Under the pieces are notes generated by a model, which worked only from the letters and a program-made list of their open reading frames with translations, did not search any database and had not been told where the DNA came from. 64,000 nucleotides of DNA from an uncultured bacterium (GTDB lineage Bacteria; Actinomycetota; Coriobacteriia; Coriobacteriales; Atopobiaceae): positions 78,396 through 142,395 of the forward strand of contig CAJMNO010000004.1 of assembly GCA_905214865.1 (NCBI GenBank). The letters are read 5' to 3'. The stretch's first letter is position 1. Every line of letters begins with the position of its first letter. Both the position numbers and the translations under genes were made by a program. Below are positions 43,459 to 51,217 of the stretch, one piece after another.

Positions 43459-43770
43459 GTGAGGGTCTTCTACTACGTTGGGAACCAGATCAAGAAGAAC
43501 GCGAAGCCCAAGGACGGCTCCCTCGAGGGCGTGGGAGAGGAGCTCCACATCGCCTCTGACAACGAGTTCATCTCGCTGCACGACCTCGAGAGCGTCGAGT
43601 TGGTCCAGACCAAGGACTTTGGGCTCCTCGTGCGCGCACAGGCCGCCACGTCCACGGTCTGGTTCAACGTCCCGCGCGTCTTCAACATGGGGGGCAAACC
43701 CATCACCATCAACAACCCTGACGCAACCAGGAGGGCGGCTGAGATACTCGAGCCCTACGTGGTCGCGTAG
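43459..43770 (+). CDS. Small soluble protein, unknown function
   Basis: The 103-residue protein is rich in beta-strand-like stretches (FYYVGNQI, ELHIASDNEFISL, FGLLVRAQA) and ends with ILEPYVVA. I recognise no family; it resembles DUF-type proteins predicted to be cytosolic. I prefer the GTG at 43459, seven bases after GGGGAGG, over an ATG at 43414 without a ribosome site. It is a single gene ending at a bidirectional hairpin shared with dps. Confidence 0.65.
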   Translation: MRVFYYVGNQIKKNAKPKDGSLEGVGEELHIASDNEFISLHDLESVELVQTKDFGLLVRAQAATSTVWFNVPRVFNMGGKPITINNPDATRRAAEILEPYVVA

Positions 43771-43814
43771 GAAGCGAGGAAAAACGCACCTCTCACATGC
43801 GTGACGCATAGACG

Positions 43815-43852
43815 GGGAGGGGCTCGCGGCGATTGCGTGCGGGCCCCTTCCC
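43815..43852. terminator. Bidirectional hairpin between small gene and dps
   Basis: GGGAGGGGCTCGC pairs with GCGGGCCCCTTCCC around an 11-base loop in the gap between two convergent genes. TTATG follows on the plus strand. Confidence 0.65.
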
Positions 43853-43895
43853 TTATGCTGTGCCGGGATATGACGTCTTTGGCGGTCCGGCTGCC

Positions 43896-44324
43896 CTACG
43901 CCGCCTGCTGGCGGAGCATCCAGAGCGTCTTTGACAGGCTGGCGATGTACTCGTCCGCCTTGGCGCTCACGAGGTAGTTGGACTCCTCGTCCGCCTGCGC
44001 CTTGATTGCGGTCACCTGCTCGAGGATTGCGGAGAGGTCCTCGCGGACGTTGCGGAAGGCGTCGACGCTCTTGAGCGGCGCGTCCTCGCGCTCGGAGATG
44101 GTCGCCAGGTCGAGCACCTCGCGCAGGGAGGCGATGGGGCTGCCTCCCAGCTGGAGGATGAGCTCCGCCACGTCGTCGATCACGGGGAGCAGGGAGTCGT
44201 AGAGCTCCTCGAGCTGGGCGTGGGCCTGGAAGAAGTCACTGCCGCTCACGTACCAGTGCTGGTTCTGGAGCTTGTGGTACTCGACGGTGACGTTGGCGAG
44301 GAGCTGGTTGAGCTTGGATTCCAT
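43896..44324 (-). CDS. dps: Dps-family ferritin-like DNA-protection protein
   Basis: The 142-residue protein is a four-helix Dps: YHKLQNQHWYVSGSDFFQAH gives the conserved ferroxidase His residues (about 23 and 35), and LYDSLLPVIDDVAE gives the acidic ligands of the neighbouring subunit. It forms 12-mers that store iron and use up hydrogen peroxide. The N-terminus lacks a lysine tail, so DNA binding is doubtful. The 5' leader has repeated AACAAGAAAG words, and the promoter is listed separately. It is divergent from the D-lactate dehydrogenase gene. Confidence 0.92.
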   Translation of the reverse strand: MESKLNQLLANVTVEYHKLQNQHWYVSGSDFFQAHAQLEELYDSLLPVIDDVAELILQLGGSPIASLREVLDLATISEREDAPLKSVDAFRNVREDLSAILEQVTAIKAQADEESNYLVSAKADEYIASLSKTLWMLRQQAA

Positions 44325-44378
44325 GGTGGTTCCTTTCTTGTTTGGTTGTCCTTGTTAGGACTCTTTCTTGTTAGTGGA

Positions 44379-44407
44379 ACTATACCCCATGAGGTGCACT
44401 CTTCTAA
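44379..44407 (-). promoter_or_regulatory. Promoter of dps
   Basis: On the minus strand TATAGT (44384-44379) lies 17 bp after TTAGAA (44407-44402), about 55 bp before the start. The AT-rich stretch just upstream contains CTAACGAG and CCTAATAG and may bind a metal or peroxide regulator; I cannot identify which. Confidence 0.5.
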
Positions 44408-44567
44408 CGAGAATCTTTCCTAATAGTAAGTTCACAGTTCCTCCTCAACTTGCAGGGGCACTCCCCTCTCCCCCAAGCCGCAGTAACGCCCGTCGACGGG
44501 ACAACGATTGGAAACCCCCGTGGGATACGATGGGCTGGCTATTGGAACGTACCAAGGAGGCTATGCA

Positions 44568-45551
44568 ATGCGGCTGTTCGCCTACGCGCTCAGGGAGTAC
44601 GACGAGCTGGGATATCTCCAGAAGATGGCAAGCGAGAGGGGCTTCGAGTTTGGATGGACGCCCGAATACCCCACCGCCAAGAACGTTGGGCTTGCCCGGG
44701 GTTACGAAGCCATCGACATCATCACGAGCCCCATGGGAGCGGACCTCCTAAAGGCGTTCCACGAGGTGGGCGTGCGCAACGTGGCAACCCGCACGATCGG
44801 CTACGACCACATAGACGTCGCCGCCGCGAGGGACCTGGGCATGCGCGTGGCGCACGCCGTGTACCCGCCCGAGGGCGTGGCCAACTACTCGATCATGCTC
44901 ATGATGATGGCAATGCGCAAGGTCAAGCTGATCATGCGCGGCAACGACTCCCAGAGCTTCGGCCTGCGCGGGAAGATCGGCATGGACATCTCGTCCGCGA
45001 CGGTGGGGATTGTCGGCACGGGCCGCATTGGCGCGACCGTCGCCAGGCACCTCGCCGGGTTTGGCTGCAAGCTCCTCGCCTTCGACCCCTACCCCAACCA
45101 GGACGTCGCGCGCATCGCCACCTACGTCGACCTGGACACGCTCCTCTCCCAGTGCGACGCCATCACCCTCCACGCGCCGGGCATGGCGGAGAACTACCAC
45201 ATGATCGACGCGGACGCGTTTGCCAAGATGCCCCAGGGCGCGGTGCTGGTCAACGCGGCGCGCGGCTCGCTCGTGGACACCGCGGCGCTCATCCAGAGCC
45301 TGGAGAGCGGGCATCTGGGAGCGGCGGCGCTCGACACCATCGAGAACGAGGCCAACCTCTACTACCACGACAAGAGCCGTGACGTGCTCCCCAACCACGA
45401 CCGTGCGATCCTGGACTCGTTCCCCAACGTGATCGTCTCGCCGCACATGGCGTTCTACACCGAGGAGGACGTGGAGGACATGATCCGAACCTCCTGCGAG
45501 GCGCTGCTCTCCTTCGACGTGGGCGAGGACTCCCCCTACGAGGTCCATTAG
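44568..45551 (+). CDS. D-2-hydroxyacid (D-lactate) dehydrogenase, VanH-like
   Basis: The 327-residue enzyme has the NAD site VGIVGTGRIGATVARHL (about 145-161) and the catalytic Arg in VNAARGSLVD, Glu in DTIENEANLYYHD and His in VSPHMAFYTEED. It resembles fermentative D-lactate dehydrogenases and VanH, which reduce pyruvate with NADH. No vanA or vanX gene is nearby, so fermentation is the likely role. AAGGAGG precedes the ATG at 44568. It is monocistronic and divergent from dps. A short GGGGT/ACCCC hairpin follows the stop. Confidence 0.9.
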   Translation: MRLFAYALREYDELGYLQKMASERGFEFGWTPEYPTAKNVGLARGYEAIDIITSPMGADLLKAFHEVGVRNVATRTIGYDHIDVAAARDLGMRVAHAVYPPEGVANYSIMLMMMAMRKVKLIMRGNDSQSFGLRGKIGMDISSATVGIVGTGRIGATVARHLAGFGCKLLAFDPYPNQDVARIATYVDLDTLLSQCDAITLHAPGMAENYHMIDADAFAKMPQGAVLVNAARGSLVDTAALIQSLESGHLGAAALDTIENEANLYYHDKSRDVLPNHDRAILDSFPNVIVSPHMAFYTEEDVEDMIRTSCEALLSFDVGEDSPYEVH

Positions 45552-45654
45552 GGGTTGCATACGCACCCCAGGCACGAGGCGGTTTCTGTTCCAAAGGGGA
45601 AAATAGAGACGGGAGCTCTGCCGCACCGGTTTCCGACGGAGGGCGGGTAGTCAC

Positions 45655-45888
45655 TGCTTAGCAAACCTAGCTCTCGTGTGGATTAGCAGTCTGGGTGCTT
45701 AGCAGCCCTAGCCCTCGTGCTGTTTTCTGGGAAGCAAACTCGCCTGAGGGCTAGTAGCACTAAGCATTTGGCGGGAAAATCCACATGAGGGCTAGGGCTT
45801 TTAAGCGTAACGCGCCGGAATCCGCACGAGGGCTAGGGTTTCTAAGCAGTTCGCGCCACAACAGCACGATTGCCAGTAGCGCTAAGCA
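45655..45888. repeat. Array of six ~41-bp CTAAGCA/CCCTAG repeats in two orientations
   Basis: Two forward units start at TGCTTAG 45655 and 45696. Four reverse units have GAGGGCTAG (or GATTGCCAG) at 45746, 45787, 45828 and 45868, each followed by CTAAGCA or a variant. Spacing is 41, 41 and 40 bp. Conserved part: GAGGGCTAGGG then five variable bases then TAAGC. The array lies between the D-lactate dehydrogenase and toxin genes; no gene is present in 45552-46068, and 45889-46068 shows nothing clear. Confidence 0.8.
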
Positions 45889-46068
45889 CCCAACGAGCCC
45901 AACCTTATGAGACGAGCTTTCTCATCACGGGGCAGAGAGAGGAGCTGGAGCGGGCGCCCCCCTGCTCAGTACCCCAGGCTTGTAGCCCCCGCTTTGCCTT
46001 GTCCCAAATCTGATGGCTCTGGCATAAGTCTCCGTTCCAGGAAAGACGCGGAACCCTGATCTTCAAGC

Positions 46069-46368
46069 CTATTTCCCGTACACCTCATCATGAGTGCCTG
46101 TGCGCACGAGCGTGAGTTCAGCGTTCGAGACCCGGTACATCAGCACCCACGTATCCTTCGGCGGATTGGGCGCGGAGTCAACGTGGATGGACCTGTATCC
46201 TTCATAGGCGCCAGTCAGCGCGTGGTCACGATAGCGTTGCCCCAGCTCGCGTTCGTCGCTCACGAGCAAGTCGGAAATTGCTTTCTTGAGGGCTCGTTCG
46301 TCCCAATGGCGCTTCTTGCATGCCTTTACGTCGCGCAAGAAGCGCGGGGTGAAAGACGCCGTGTACAT
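46069..46368 (-). CDS. YafQ/RelE-family mRNA interferase toxin
   Basis: The 99-residue protein matches YafQ: FLRDVKACKKRHWD, RYRDHALTGAYEGYRSIHV and the C-terminal LVRTGTHDEVYGK with the catalytic histidine (in THDE). It should cut mRNA on the ribosome when the antitoxin is degraded. The gene follows the antitoxin by nine bases. It sits between two repeat arrays. Confidence 0.9.
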   Translation of the reverse strand: MYTASFTPRFLRDVKACKKRHWDERALKKAISDLLVSDERELGQRYRDHALTGAYEGYRSIHVDSAPNPPKDTWVLMYRVSNAELTLVRTGTHDEVYGK

Positions 46369-46377
46369 TGACGATCC

Positions 46378-46641
46378 TTACAGGTCGAGCGCCGAGAACA
46401 GGCTCTCTGCGGTTTGGTAGGTCGTGTGGTCGGAATTTGCCGCCAGAGCGTTTGCCTCTTCCATTGCCTCGCGAGTCTCGTCAGGCACTTCGTTCTCCTG
46501 GTGCGCCAACGGGCGTATCTCTACCCAGGGCTTGTTGTTCTTGAACACCACCACCGAGCGGCCGGTGCGGTTGGCGTCGGCTGTCAGGCGGCTAAAGTTG
46601 GTTTTTGCGTCGGACATTCCGATGGTGGGAGTGGCTGTCAT
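46378..46641 (-). CDS. Phd/YefM-type antitoxin
   Basis: The 87-residue protein has MSDAKTNFSRLTADANRTG and VVVFKNNKPWVEIRPL, the Phd/YefM DNA-binding fold, then an acidic C-terminal helix that would wrap the toxin. It also represses its own promoter in known systems. It is unusual that a Phd-type antitoxin pairs with a YafQ-type toxin, which more often pairs with DinJ/RelB. The gene precedes the toxin by nine bases. The promoter is upstream in the 46642-46735 AT-rich stretch. Confidence 0.88.
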   Translation of the reverse strand: MTATPTIGMSDAKTNFSRLTADANRTGRSVVVFKNNKPWVEIRPLAHQENEVPDETREAMEEANALAANSDHTTYQTAESLFSALDL

Positions 46642-47405
46642 AGCCTGCCTCCTTGAAGATAGGGCTAAAAACGGAGCTGTTCTTTAGCCTGTATTCTAGG
46701 TCATTACGTTAGTGATAGTAATCGTCCGTTCGGGGTGTTCGATGCATCCATGCCAATTCCCCGTTCGGTCAGTTACGGCAGGAACTCAATAAAATCACCG
46801 GTGCCACTGGATGAGCCTGGGATGGATGCTCAAGAAAATGGAGTTGTGGCAATCCATGGGCCGCCCCGAGGGTCCAACTGCCAGGAGATTGCGTGCCGCG
46901 GCAGCCTTTCCACCCTCTATCACTGCCAAAGGTCGACTTTCCTCAGCTGTTCTGGCACCCGGATTGCCATAGGTCGACTTTCCTCAGCAGGCATTCCATC
47001 GACGCCCGTCCCAGACACAAAAATGGGGACCGGGAATCACTCTCCCGGCCCCCGTGCCTGTCTGTTGGGTGGAATCGCTCCCTCGCAACCTCGAACCTAC
47101 ACTACCCCTGCCCCGCGGTTGGCCAGGTTGATTGCGCCCTTGTCGCGAATTGAGCTTCGCCTTGCTGGCTGCTACGAATGCCTTCTAACGGGCGAGCCTT
47201 GGGTTGGCAACCACTGGCAGGACGGGATGTATCTGGTCTGTGCCCATTGGAATCGCCCCCGAATCTCCTGCGTCCGTCGGAACCCCTTTGGTTTCGGTTC
47301 ACTATGTATAGTACCCATCCATTTGCATCCTAAACGCATATTCGATGCTTTCAATCTCATTGCCGCAACTTTCGCCCGCGCCGTCGCTGGCGTATAGTCG
47401 ATCCC
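46642..47405. other. 764-bp gap with repeats, no supported gene
   Basis: The first 90 bases are AT-rich and probably hold the antitoxin promoter. Then comes the TGCCA/CTCAGC array (46785-46990, listed separately). From 46991 to about 47365 I see nothing certain. A 220-codon frame from 46735 lacks a ribosome site and its composition is not protein-like. The last 40 bases are the promoter of the next gene. Confidence 0.55.
46785..46990. repeat. Array of five ~41-45-bp TGCCA/CTCAGC repeats, copy 1
   Basis: Two reverse units (CTCAATAAAAT from 46785, worn; CTCAAGAAAATGGAGTTG from 46829) face three forward units with TGCCA at 46879 (worn), 46924 and 46965. The two best read TGCCAAAGGTCGACTTTCC and TGCCATAGGTCGACTTTCC, each followed by TCAGC, 41 bp apart. 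The same family recurs at 59317-59481. Confidence 0.75.
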
Positions 47406-47406
47406 A
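47370..47406 (+). promoter_or_regulatory. Promoter for a possible leaderless mRNA
   Basis: TATAGT (47393-47398) ends seven bases before the ATG at 47406, with TTTCGC 17 bp upstream as a poor -35. Transcription would then start at or within a base of the ATG. No ribosome site is visible before the start codon. Confidence 0.5.
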
Positions 47407-48128
47407 TGGACGCCATCCTCTTCGACATAGACGACACGCTCTACGACCAGGCGCAGCCCTTCGCGCACGCCGTGCGGTCGGTGTTGGGCTCCATCCCCGC
47501 CAGTGACGACGAGCTCTTTGACGCCAGCCGAAGGCACAGCGGCCAGGTGTTCGCCGCCCTCTCGGCGGGCAGGCTCCCCACCCAGGGCGAGTACGTGCGC
47601 CGCATGCAGCAGACCATGGCGGACTTTGGGGTCAGCGTCGACCGGCAGACGGCGATCGCGCTGCAGCGGGCGTACTCGCACGACAGCGGGGAGGCCATGT
47701 CCCTCTCCCCCACCATGGCGCAGGTGTTGGACCTGTGCCACAGGCACGCGCGCCTGGGCGTTGTGTCCAACGGCAGGGACGACCGCCAGCGGGACAAGCT
47801 GCGCATACTGGGCGTCTACCGTTGGGTGCGACCCGAGGACGTGTTTGTGTCCGACGCCATGGGCGTGGCGAAGCCCGATGCCGCGATCTTCCTGCGAGCC
47901 TGCCGCCACATGGGGGTCGAGCCGTCACGCTCCCTCTATGTGGGGGACGCCTTCAGGGTGGACGTCGCGGGAGCCCACGCGGCAGGCATGCCCGTGGTCT
48001 GGTTCAACCACCGCAACCGAGAGATGCCGCGGGGCGAGCAGCCGGCGGAGCACGAGGTGAGGTCGGCGGAGCAGCTCCTCTCCCTCATGCGTTCGCTGCT
48101 TCATGACCAGGAGACACGCGACGCCTAG
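47406..48128 (+). CDS. HAD-family hydrolase (YjjG/pyrimidine-nucleotidase-like)
   Basis: The 240-residue protein has HAD motif I ILFDIDDTLYDQ, motif II VVSNGRD, a lysine in GVAKPDAAIFL and motif IV VGDAFRVDVAGA, with a helical C1 cap. It is probably a phosphatase of small phosphorylated compounds, as YjjG and similar house-cleaning enzymes. There is no ribosome site and the -10 ends seven bases upstream, so the mRNA may lack a leader. It is convergent with glgB with eight bases between the stops. Confidence 0.88.
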   Translation: MDAILFDIDDTLYDQAQPFAHAVRSVLGSIPASDDELFDASRRHSGQVFAALSAGRLPTQGEYVRRMQQTMADFGVSVDRQTAIALQRAYSHDSGEAMSLSPTMAQVLDLCHRHARLGVVSNGRDDRQRDKLRILGVYRWVRPEDVFVSDAMGVAKPDAAIFLRACRHMGVEPSRSLYVGDAFRVDVAGAHAAGMPVVWFNHRNREMPRGEQPAEHEVRSAEQLLSLMRSLLHDQETRDA

Positions 48129-48136
48129 CTGCCCGC

Positions 48137-50002
48137 TCACCCCTCCTCGGGCGAGAGGAGCAGCGCCATCCCGCAGAACGGCGGCAGGTCGGCGGTGAGG
48201 GTCCCGTCCTCCAGGGTCGCACGCTCGTCTCCCCTGGCGATGGTCCCGCCATAGCAGTCCCATTCCGTGTCGATCAGCACCTCCGCCGACGCGGCATCCG
48301 GCACCGGAAGCTCGTAGCCCTCGTGCGCCCGGTCGGAGAGGTTGAACACGAACGCGATGCGCTCCCTCTCGCCTTCGTCGTCCGTCCTGCCAACCGTGGA
48401 GCGCTCGATTGCGTAGACCACGTGCTCCGGGTCGTCCACCTGCAGCCAGCGGAAGCCGTCGCGGTCGTAGTCGCCCTCCCAGAGCGACGGGTGCGCCAGG
48501 TACAGCTGGTTGAGGTCGTGGCAGTAGCGGCGGAACGCGTCGTGCACGGGATAGGTGGTGAGGAACCAGTCCTGCTGGCGCCTCTCGTCCCACTCGCGCA
48601 GCTGCGCCACCTCGGACCCCATGAAGTTGAGCTTCTTGCCGGGATGCGCCGCCATGTACAGGTACAGGGACCGTGCCTGGGGGAACTTGAGGTCGTAGGC
48701 GCCCCACATCTTCTGCGCCACGGTCGCCTTGCCGTGCACGACCTCGTCGTGGCTGAGCGGCAGCAGGTAGCGCTCGTTGTAGTAGTACATCATCGAGAAC
48801 GACAGCTTGTGGTAGTTCTGGGGCCGCCACTCCGGGCCGGTCTGGAAGAACTCCAGCGTGTCGTGCATCCAGCCCATGTCCCACTTGTAGTCAAAGCCCA
48901 GGCCGCCCTGCTCCACGGGCCGCGTGACGCCGTCGTAGTTGGTGGAGTCCTCCGCGATCAGCATGCAGCCCGGGTCCAGCGCGTGCACGCCCGAGTTCAT
49001 GACGCGCAGGAAGTCGACCGCGTTGCCGTTGACCCCGCGCGCCTCGTCGCCCTGCCAGTAGATGATGCGACTGATGGCGTCCATGCGCAGGCCGTCAAAG
49101 TGGTAGGCACCCAGCCAGTAGTTGGCGGACGACTGCAGGAACGAGCGCACCTCTCCCCTGCTGTGCATGAAGTTGTGGCTGCCCCACTCGCTCACGCCCA
49201 CGGCGTCGTTGGGGTACTCGTACAGGGCCGTGCCGTCGTAGTTTGCCAGGCCAAACGAGTCGACCGCAAAGTGGACGGGGACAAAGTCCAGGATCGCGGC
49301 GATGCCCGCCGCGTGCAGCCGGTCCACGAGCCCCATGAGCTGGCGGGCCGTTCCGTAGCGGCTGGTGGGCGAGAAGAATCCCGTGGGCTGGTAGCCCCAG
49401 CTCGCGTCCAGCGGGTGCTCGGCAAGGGGGAGGAACTCCACGCAGTCAAAGCCCATCGTGGTGAGGTACTCAACCAGGGGGTCGGCTATCTCCTCGTACG
49501 AGTACCACTCGGCCGGGTCGTCGGACGCCTCCTCCGAGCCGCCGCGCTTGCGCCAGCTGCCCAGGTGCAGCTCGTAGATGTTGAGAGGCGCGTTGGCACG
49601 GGCGGTCCGCTCCCCCATCCACCGGGCGTCGCCCCAGGGGTACCCGCCGAGGTCGCGGACAACGGAGCGGTGGCCGGGCCTCAGCTCCGTGCCGTAGCCG
49701 TAGGGGTCGGCGTGGTCCACGTACGAGCCGCCATGGTAGATGCGGAACTGGTAGAGGTCGCCCTCGCGCACGCTGGGGACGGACGCCTCGTAGAAGTTGC
49801 CGTCCTCCACCCGGTGCATCTCGACCGTGCGGGGCTCGTCGCAGGACGGCTCGCCATCGTCGCCGAGGGGCCACCACAGCACTACGATGCCGTCCGCCGC
49901 CGGGGCGAAGGTGCGGAAGGTCGCCCCCTCCCCCTCCAGATGCGCCCCCAGGTAGGTGTGCGCAAAGAACTCGTGGCCCGAGTAGAAGTCCTGGATGTTC
50001 AC
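48137..50002 (-). CDS. glgB: 1,4-alpha-glucan branching enzyme
   Basis: The 621-residue protein has an N-terminal CBM48 domain, a GH13 barrel with the nucleophile Asp in DGLRMDAISR, the acid Glu in LIAEDSTNY and LLPLSHDEVVHGK for the transition-state His-Asp, and a C-terminal beta domain. It makes alpha-1,6 branches in glycogen. It is shorter than E. coli GlgB (728) because it lacks the extra N1 domain. The start is GTG with GGGAGG upstream. No other glycogen gene is in the window. Confidence 0.95.
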   Translation of the reverse strand: MNIQDFYSGHEFFAHTYLGAHLEGEGATFRTFAPAADGIVVLWWPLGDDGEPSCDEPRTVEMHRVEDGNFYEASVPSVREGDLYQFRIYHGGSYVDHADPYGYGTELRPGHRSVVRDLGGYPWGDARWMGERTARANAPLNIYELHLGSWRKRGGSEEASDDPAEWYSYEEIADPLVEYLTTMGFDCVEFLPLAEHPLDASWGYQPTGFFSPTSRYGTARQLMGLVDRLHAAGIAAILDFVPVHFAVDSFGLANYDGTALYEYPNDAVGVSEWGSHNFMHSRGEVRSFLQSSANYWLGAYHFDGLRMDAISRIIYWQGDEARGVNGNAVDFLRVMNSGVHALDPGCMLIAEDSTNYDGVTRPVEQGGLGFDYKWDMGWMHDTLEFFQTGPEWRPQNYHKLSFSMMYYYNERYLLPLSHDEVVHGKATVAQKMWGAYDLKFPQARSLYLYMAAHPGKKLNFMGSEVAQLREWDERRQQDWFLTTYPVHDAFRRYCHDLNQLYLAHPSLWEGDYDRDGFRWLQVDDPEHVVYAIERSTVGRTDDEGERERIAFVFNLSDRAHEGYELPVPDAASAEVLIDTEWDCYGGTIARGDERATLEDGTLTADLPPFCGMALLLSPEEG

Positions 50003-50191
50003 GAGGCCCCCTGCCTCCCGCGGGCGGCGCGCGGCGCCGTCCGTCCCCTACGATTCCAAGCCCATTTTAAGGTCGCCCGGACACACGCCACCCGGAAATC
50101 GGCCACGGCGGTCGGGAGGGGCGCGGTCGGCGATTGGACGTTGCGCTCGCCCCGTCTTCCCACCATGTACAGGCGAGAGGGGTGCGGCACC

Positions 50192-51100
50192 CTACTCGTG
50201 GGCCTCCAAGAAGGCCTCGACCACCGCGTTGTAGCGCTCCGGCTGCTCCCCATGCACCCAGTGCGTGCCGTCCTGGAAGAGCTCCCACCGCGCGCCCGGG
50301 ATGCCGTCCGCCACCTGCTTGGCGATGAGCGGCGTGCACTCGTCCGCCGTGCCGGACGTCACCAGCGTGGGGACGTCGATGCCCGGGAGCTGGTCCACCA
50401 CGCTCCAGCCCTTGAGCGCCCCCGTGACCACGAACTCGCTCATCCCCTGCATGAAGTGGTAGCACTCGTCCCCCACGGGGTCGGGCTCGGGGTTGTGCAG
50501 ACCGTCCGGGCGCTCGTCCTCGGGCACGAGCGAGACGTGCCTGCGGTAGTACTCCGCGGACGCGGCGCGGACCTCGGGACGGTCGTAGTCGCCGTCGACG
50601 TCCGCCTGCGCGAGGGCGCGGTCCATCTCGGGCGGGAGGTAGTGGCGCAGGCGCACCGCCTCGTGCAGCCACAGGTCCATGCTCGCGGGCGAGCTGGCCA
50701 CGACCATCGACGCCAGGCCGTCGTGCCCGTGCGGGTGCCACGGCTCTCCGATGGCGTACATCATCGCGAGCATGCCGCCCCAGCTCTGCCCCAGGATGTG
50801 GCAGCGACCCAGGCCGAGCGTCCTTCTCACGCAGTCGAGCTCGTCCAGGAAGAGTCGGCATCCCCACTTGTCCGGAAGGGGCGGGGTCTTTGACCTGCCG
50901 CAGCTGATCTGGTCGTAGTAGACCACGGCACGACCGGAGCGCTCGGCGATGCCGTCCAGCGTCTGGAGGTAGTAGTGCGCCGCGCCCGGCCCGCCGTGCA
51001 GCACCAGCAGCGGCAGCTTGCCTCCCTCGCAATGGCCCGCTATGCGGCAGTAGGTGTGGTAGCCGGCAAAGGGAACGTATCCCTCGCGTTGGTCGAGCAT
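50192..51100 (-). CDS. Alpha/beta hydrolase, proline iminopeptidase-like
   Basis: The 302-residue protein has oxyanion-side LLVLHGGPGAAHYYL, nucleophile elbow GQSWGGML (serine at about 113), an acid near TSGTADECTP and the final histidine in DGTHWVHGE. It fits the proline iminopeptidase family, cytosolic enzymes releasing N-terminal proline or hydrolysing amides. CGGAGG precedes the ATG at 51100. It lies after the thiamine operon but behind a hairpin and with its own promoter (CTGACG, 17 bp, TATGGT on the minus strand near 51128-51156), so it is probably independent. Confidence 0.85.
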   Translation of the reverse strand: MLDQREGYVPFAGYHTYCRIAGHCEGGKLPLLVLHGGPGAAHYYLQTLDGIAERSGRAVVYYDQISCGRSKTPPLPDKWGCRLFLDELDCVRRTLGLGRCHILGQSWGGMLAMMYAIGEPWHPHGHDGLASMVVASSPASMDLWLHEAVRLRHYLPPEMDRALAQADVDGDYDRPEVRAASAEYYRRHVSLVPEDERPDGLHNPEPDPVGDECYHFMQGMSEFVVTGALKGWSVVDQLPGIDVPTLVTSGTADECTPLIAKQVADGIPGARWELFQDGTHWVHGEQPERYNAVVEAFLEAHE

Positions 51101-51162
51101 GGCAGCCTCCGTCCTCGTGATGGCTCCACCATAGCGCAGCGGCGGGGATGCGTCAGACGCGA

Positions 51163-51195
51163 TGCGGCCGCCCGCCGGGATGACGGACGGCCGCA
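51163..51195 (-). terminator. Hairpin at the end of the thiamine ABC operon
   Basis: TGCGGCCG and CGGCCGCA pair with further inner pairing, 23 bp after the ATPase stop. No T-run follows. Together with the promoter just downstream it separates the operon from the hydrolase gene. Confidence 0.5.
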
Positions 51196-51217
51196 CCCGG
51201 GATGGGGGCGAGAGGGG

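Noticed and set aside
44568..45551. Vancomycin-resistance gene vanH
   Set aside because: Sequence style is similar, but no ligase or dipeptidase gene is nearby. A fermentative D-lactate dehydrogenase is the simpler reading.
47060..47110. Possible tRNA (GGTTCGAGG on the minus strand)
   Set aside because: The T-loop-like word has no matching stem, and no acceptor or anticodon arms can be drawn.
46735..47397. A 220-codon open frame in the gap after the antitoxin
   Set aside because: It crosses a repeat array, has no ribosome site and shows no natural protein pattern.
48323..50893. An 856-codon plus-strand open frame
   Set aside because: It is antisense to glgB and the alpha/beta hydrolase, which have complete catalytic motifs. 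Val/His/Arg-rich artefact composition.
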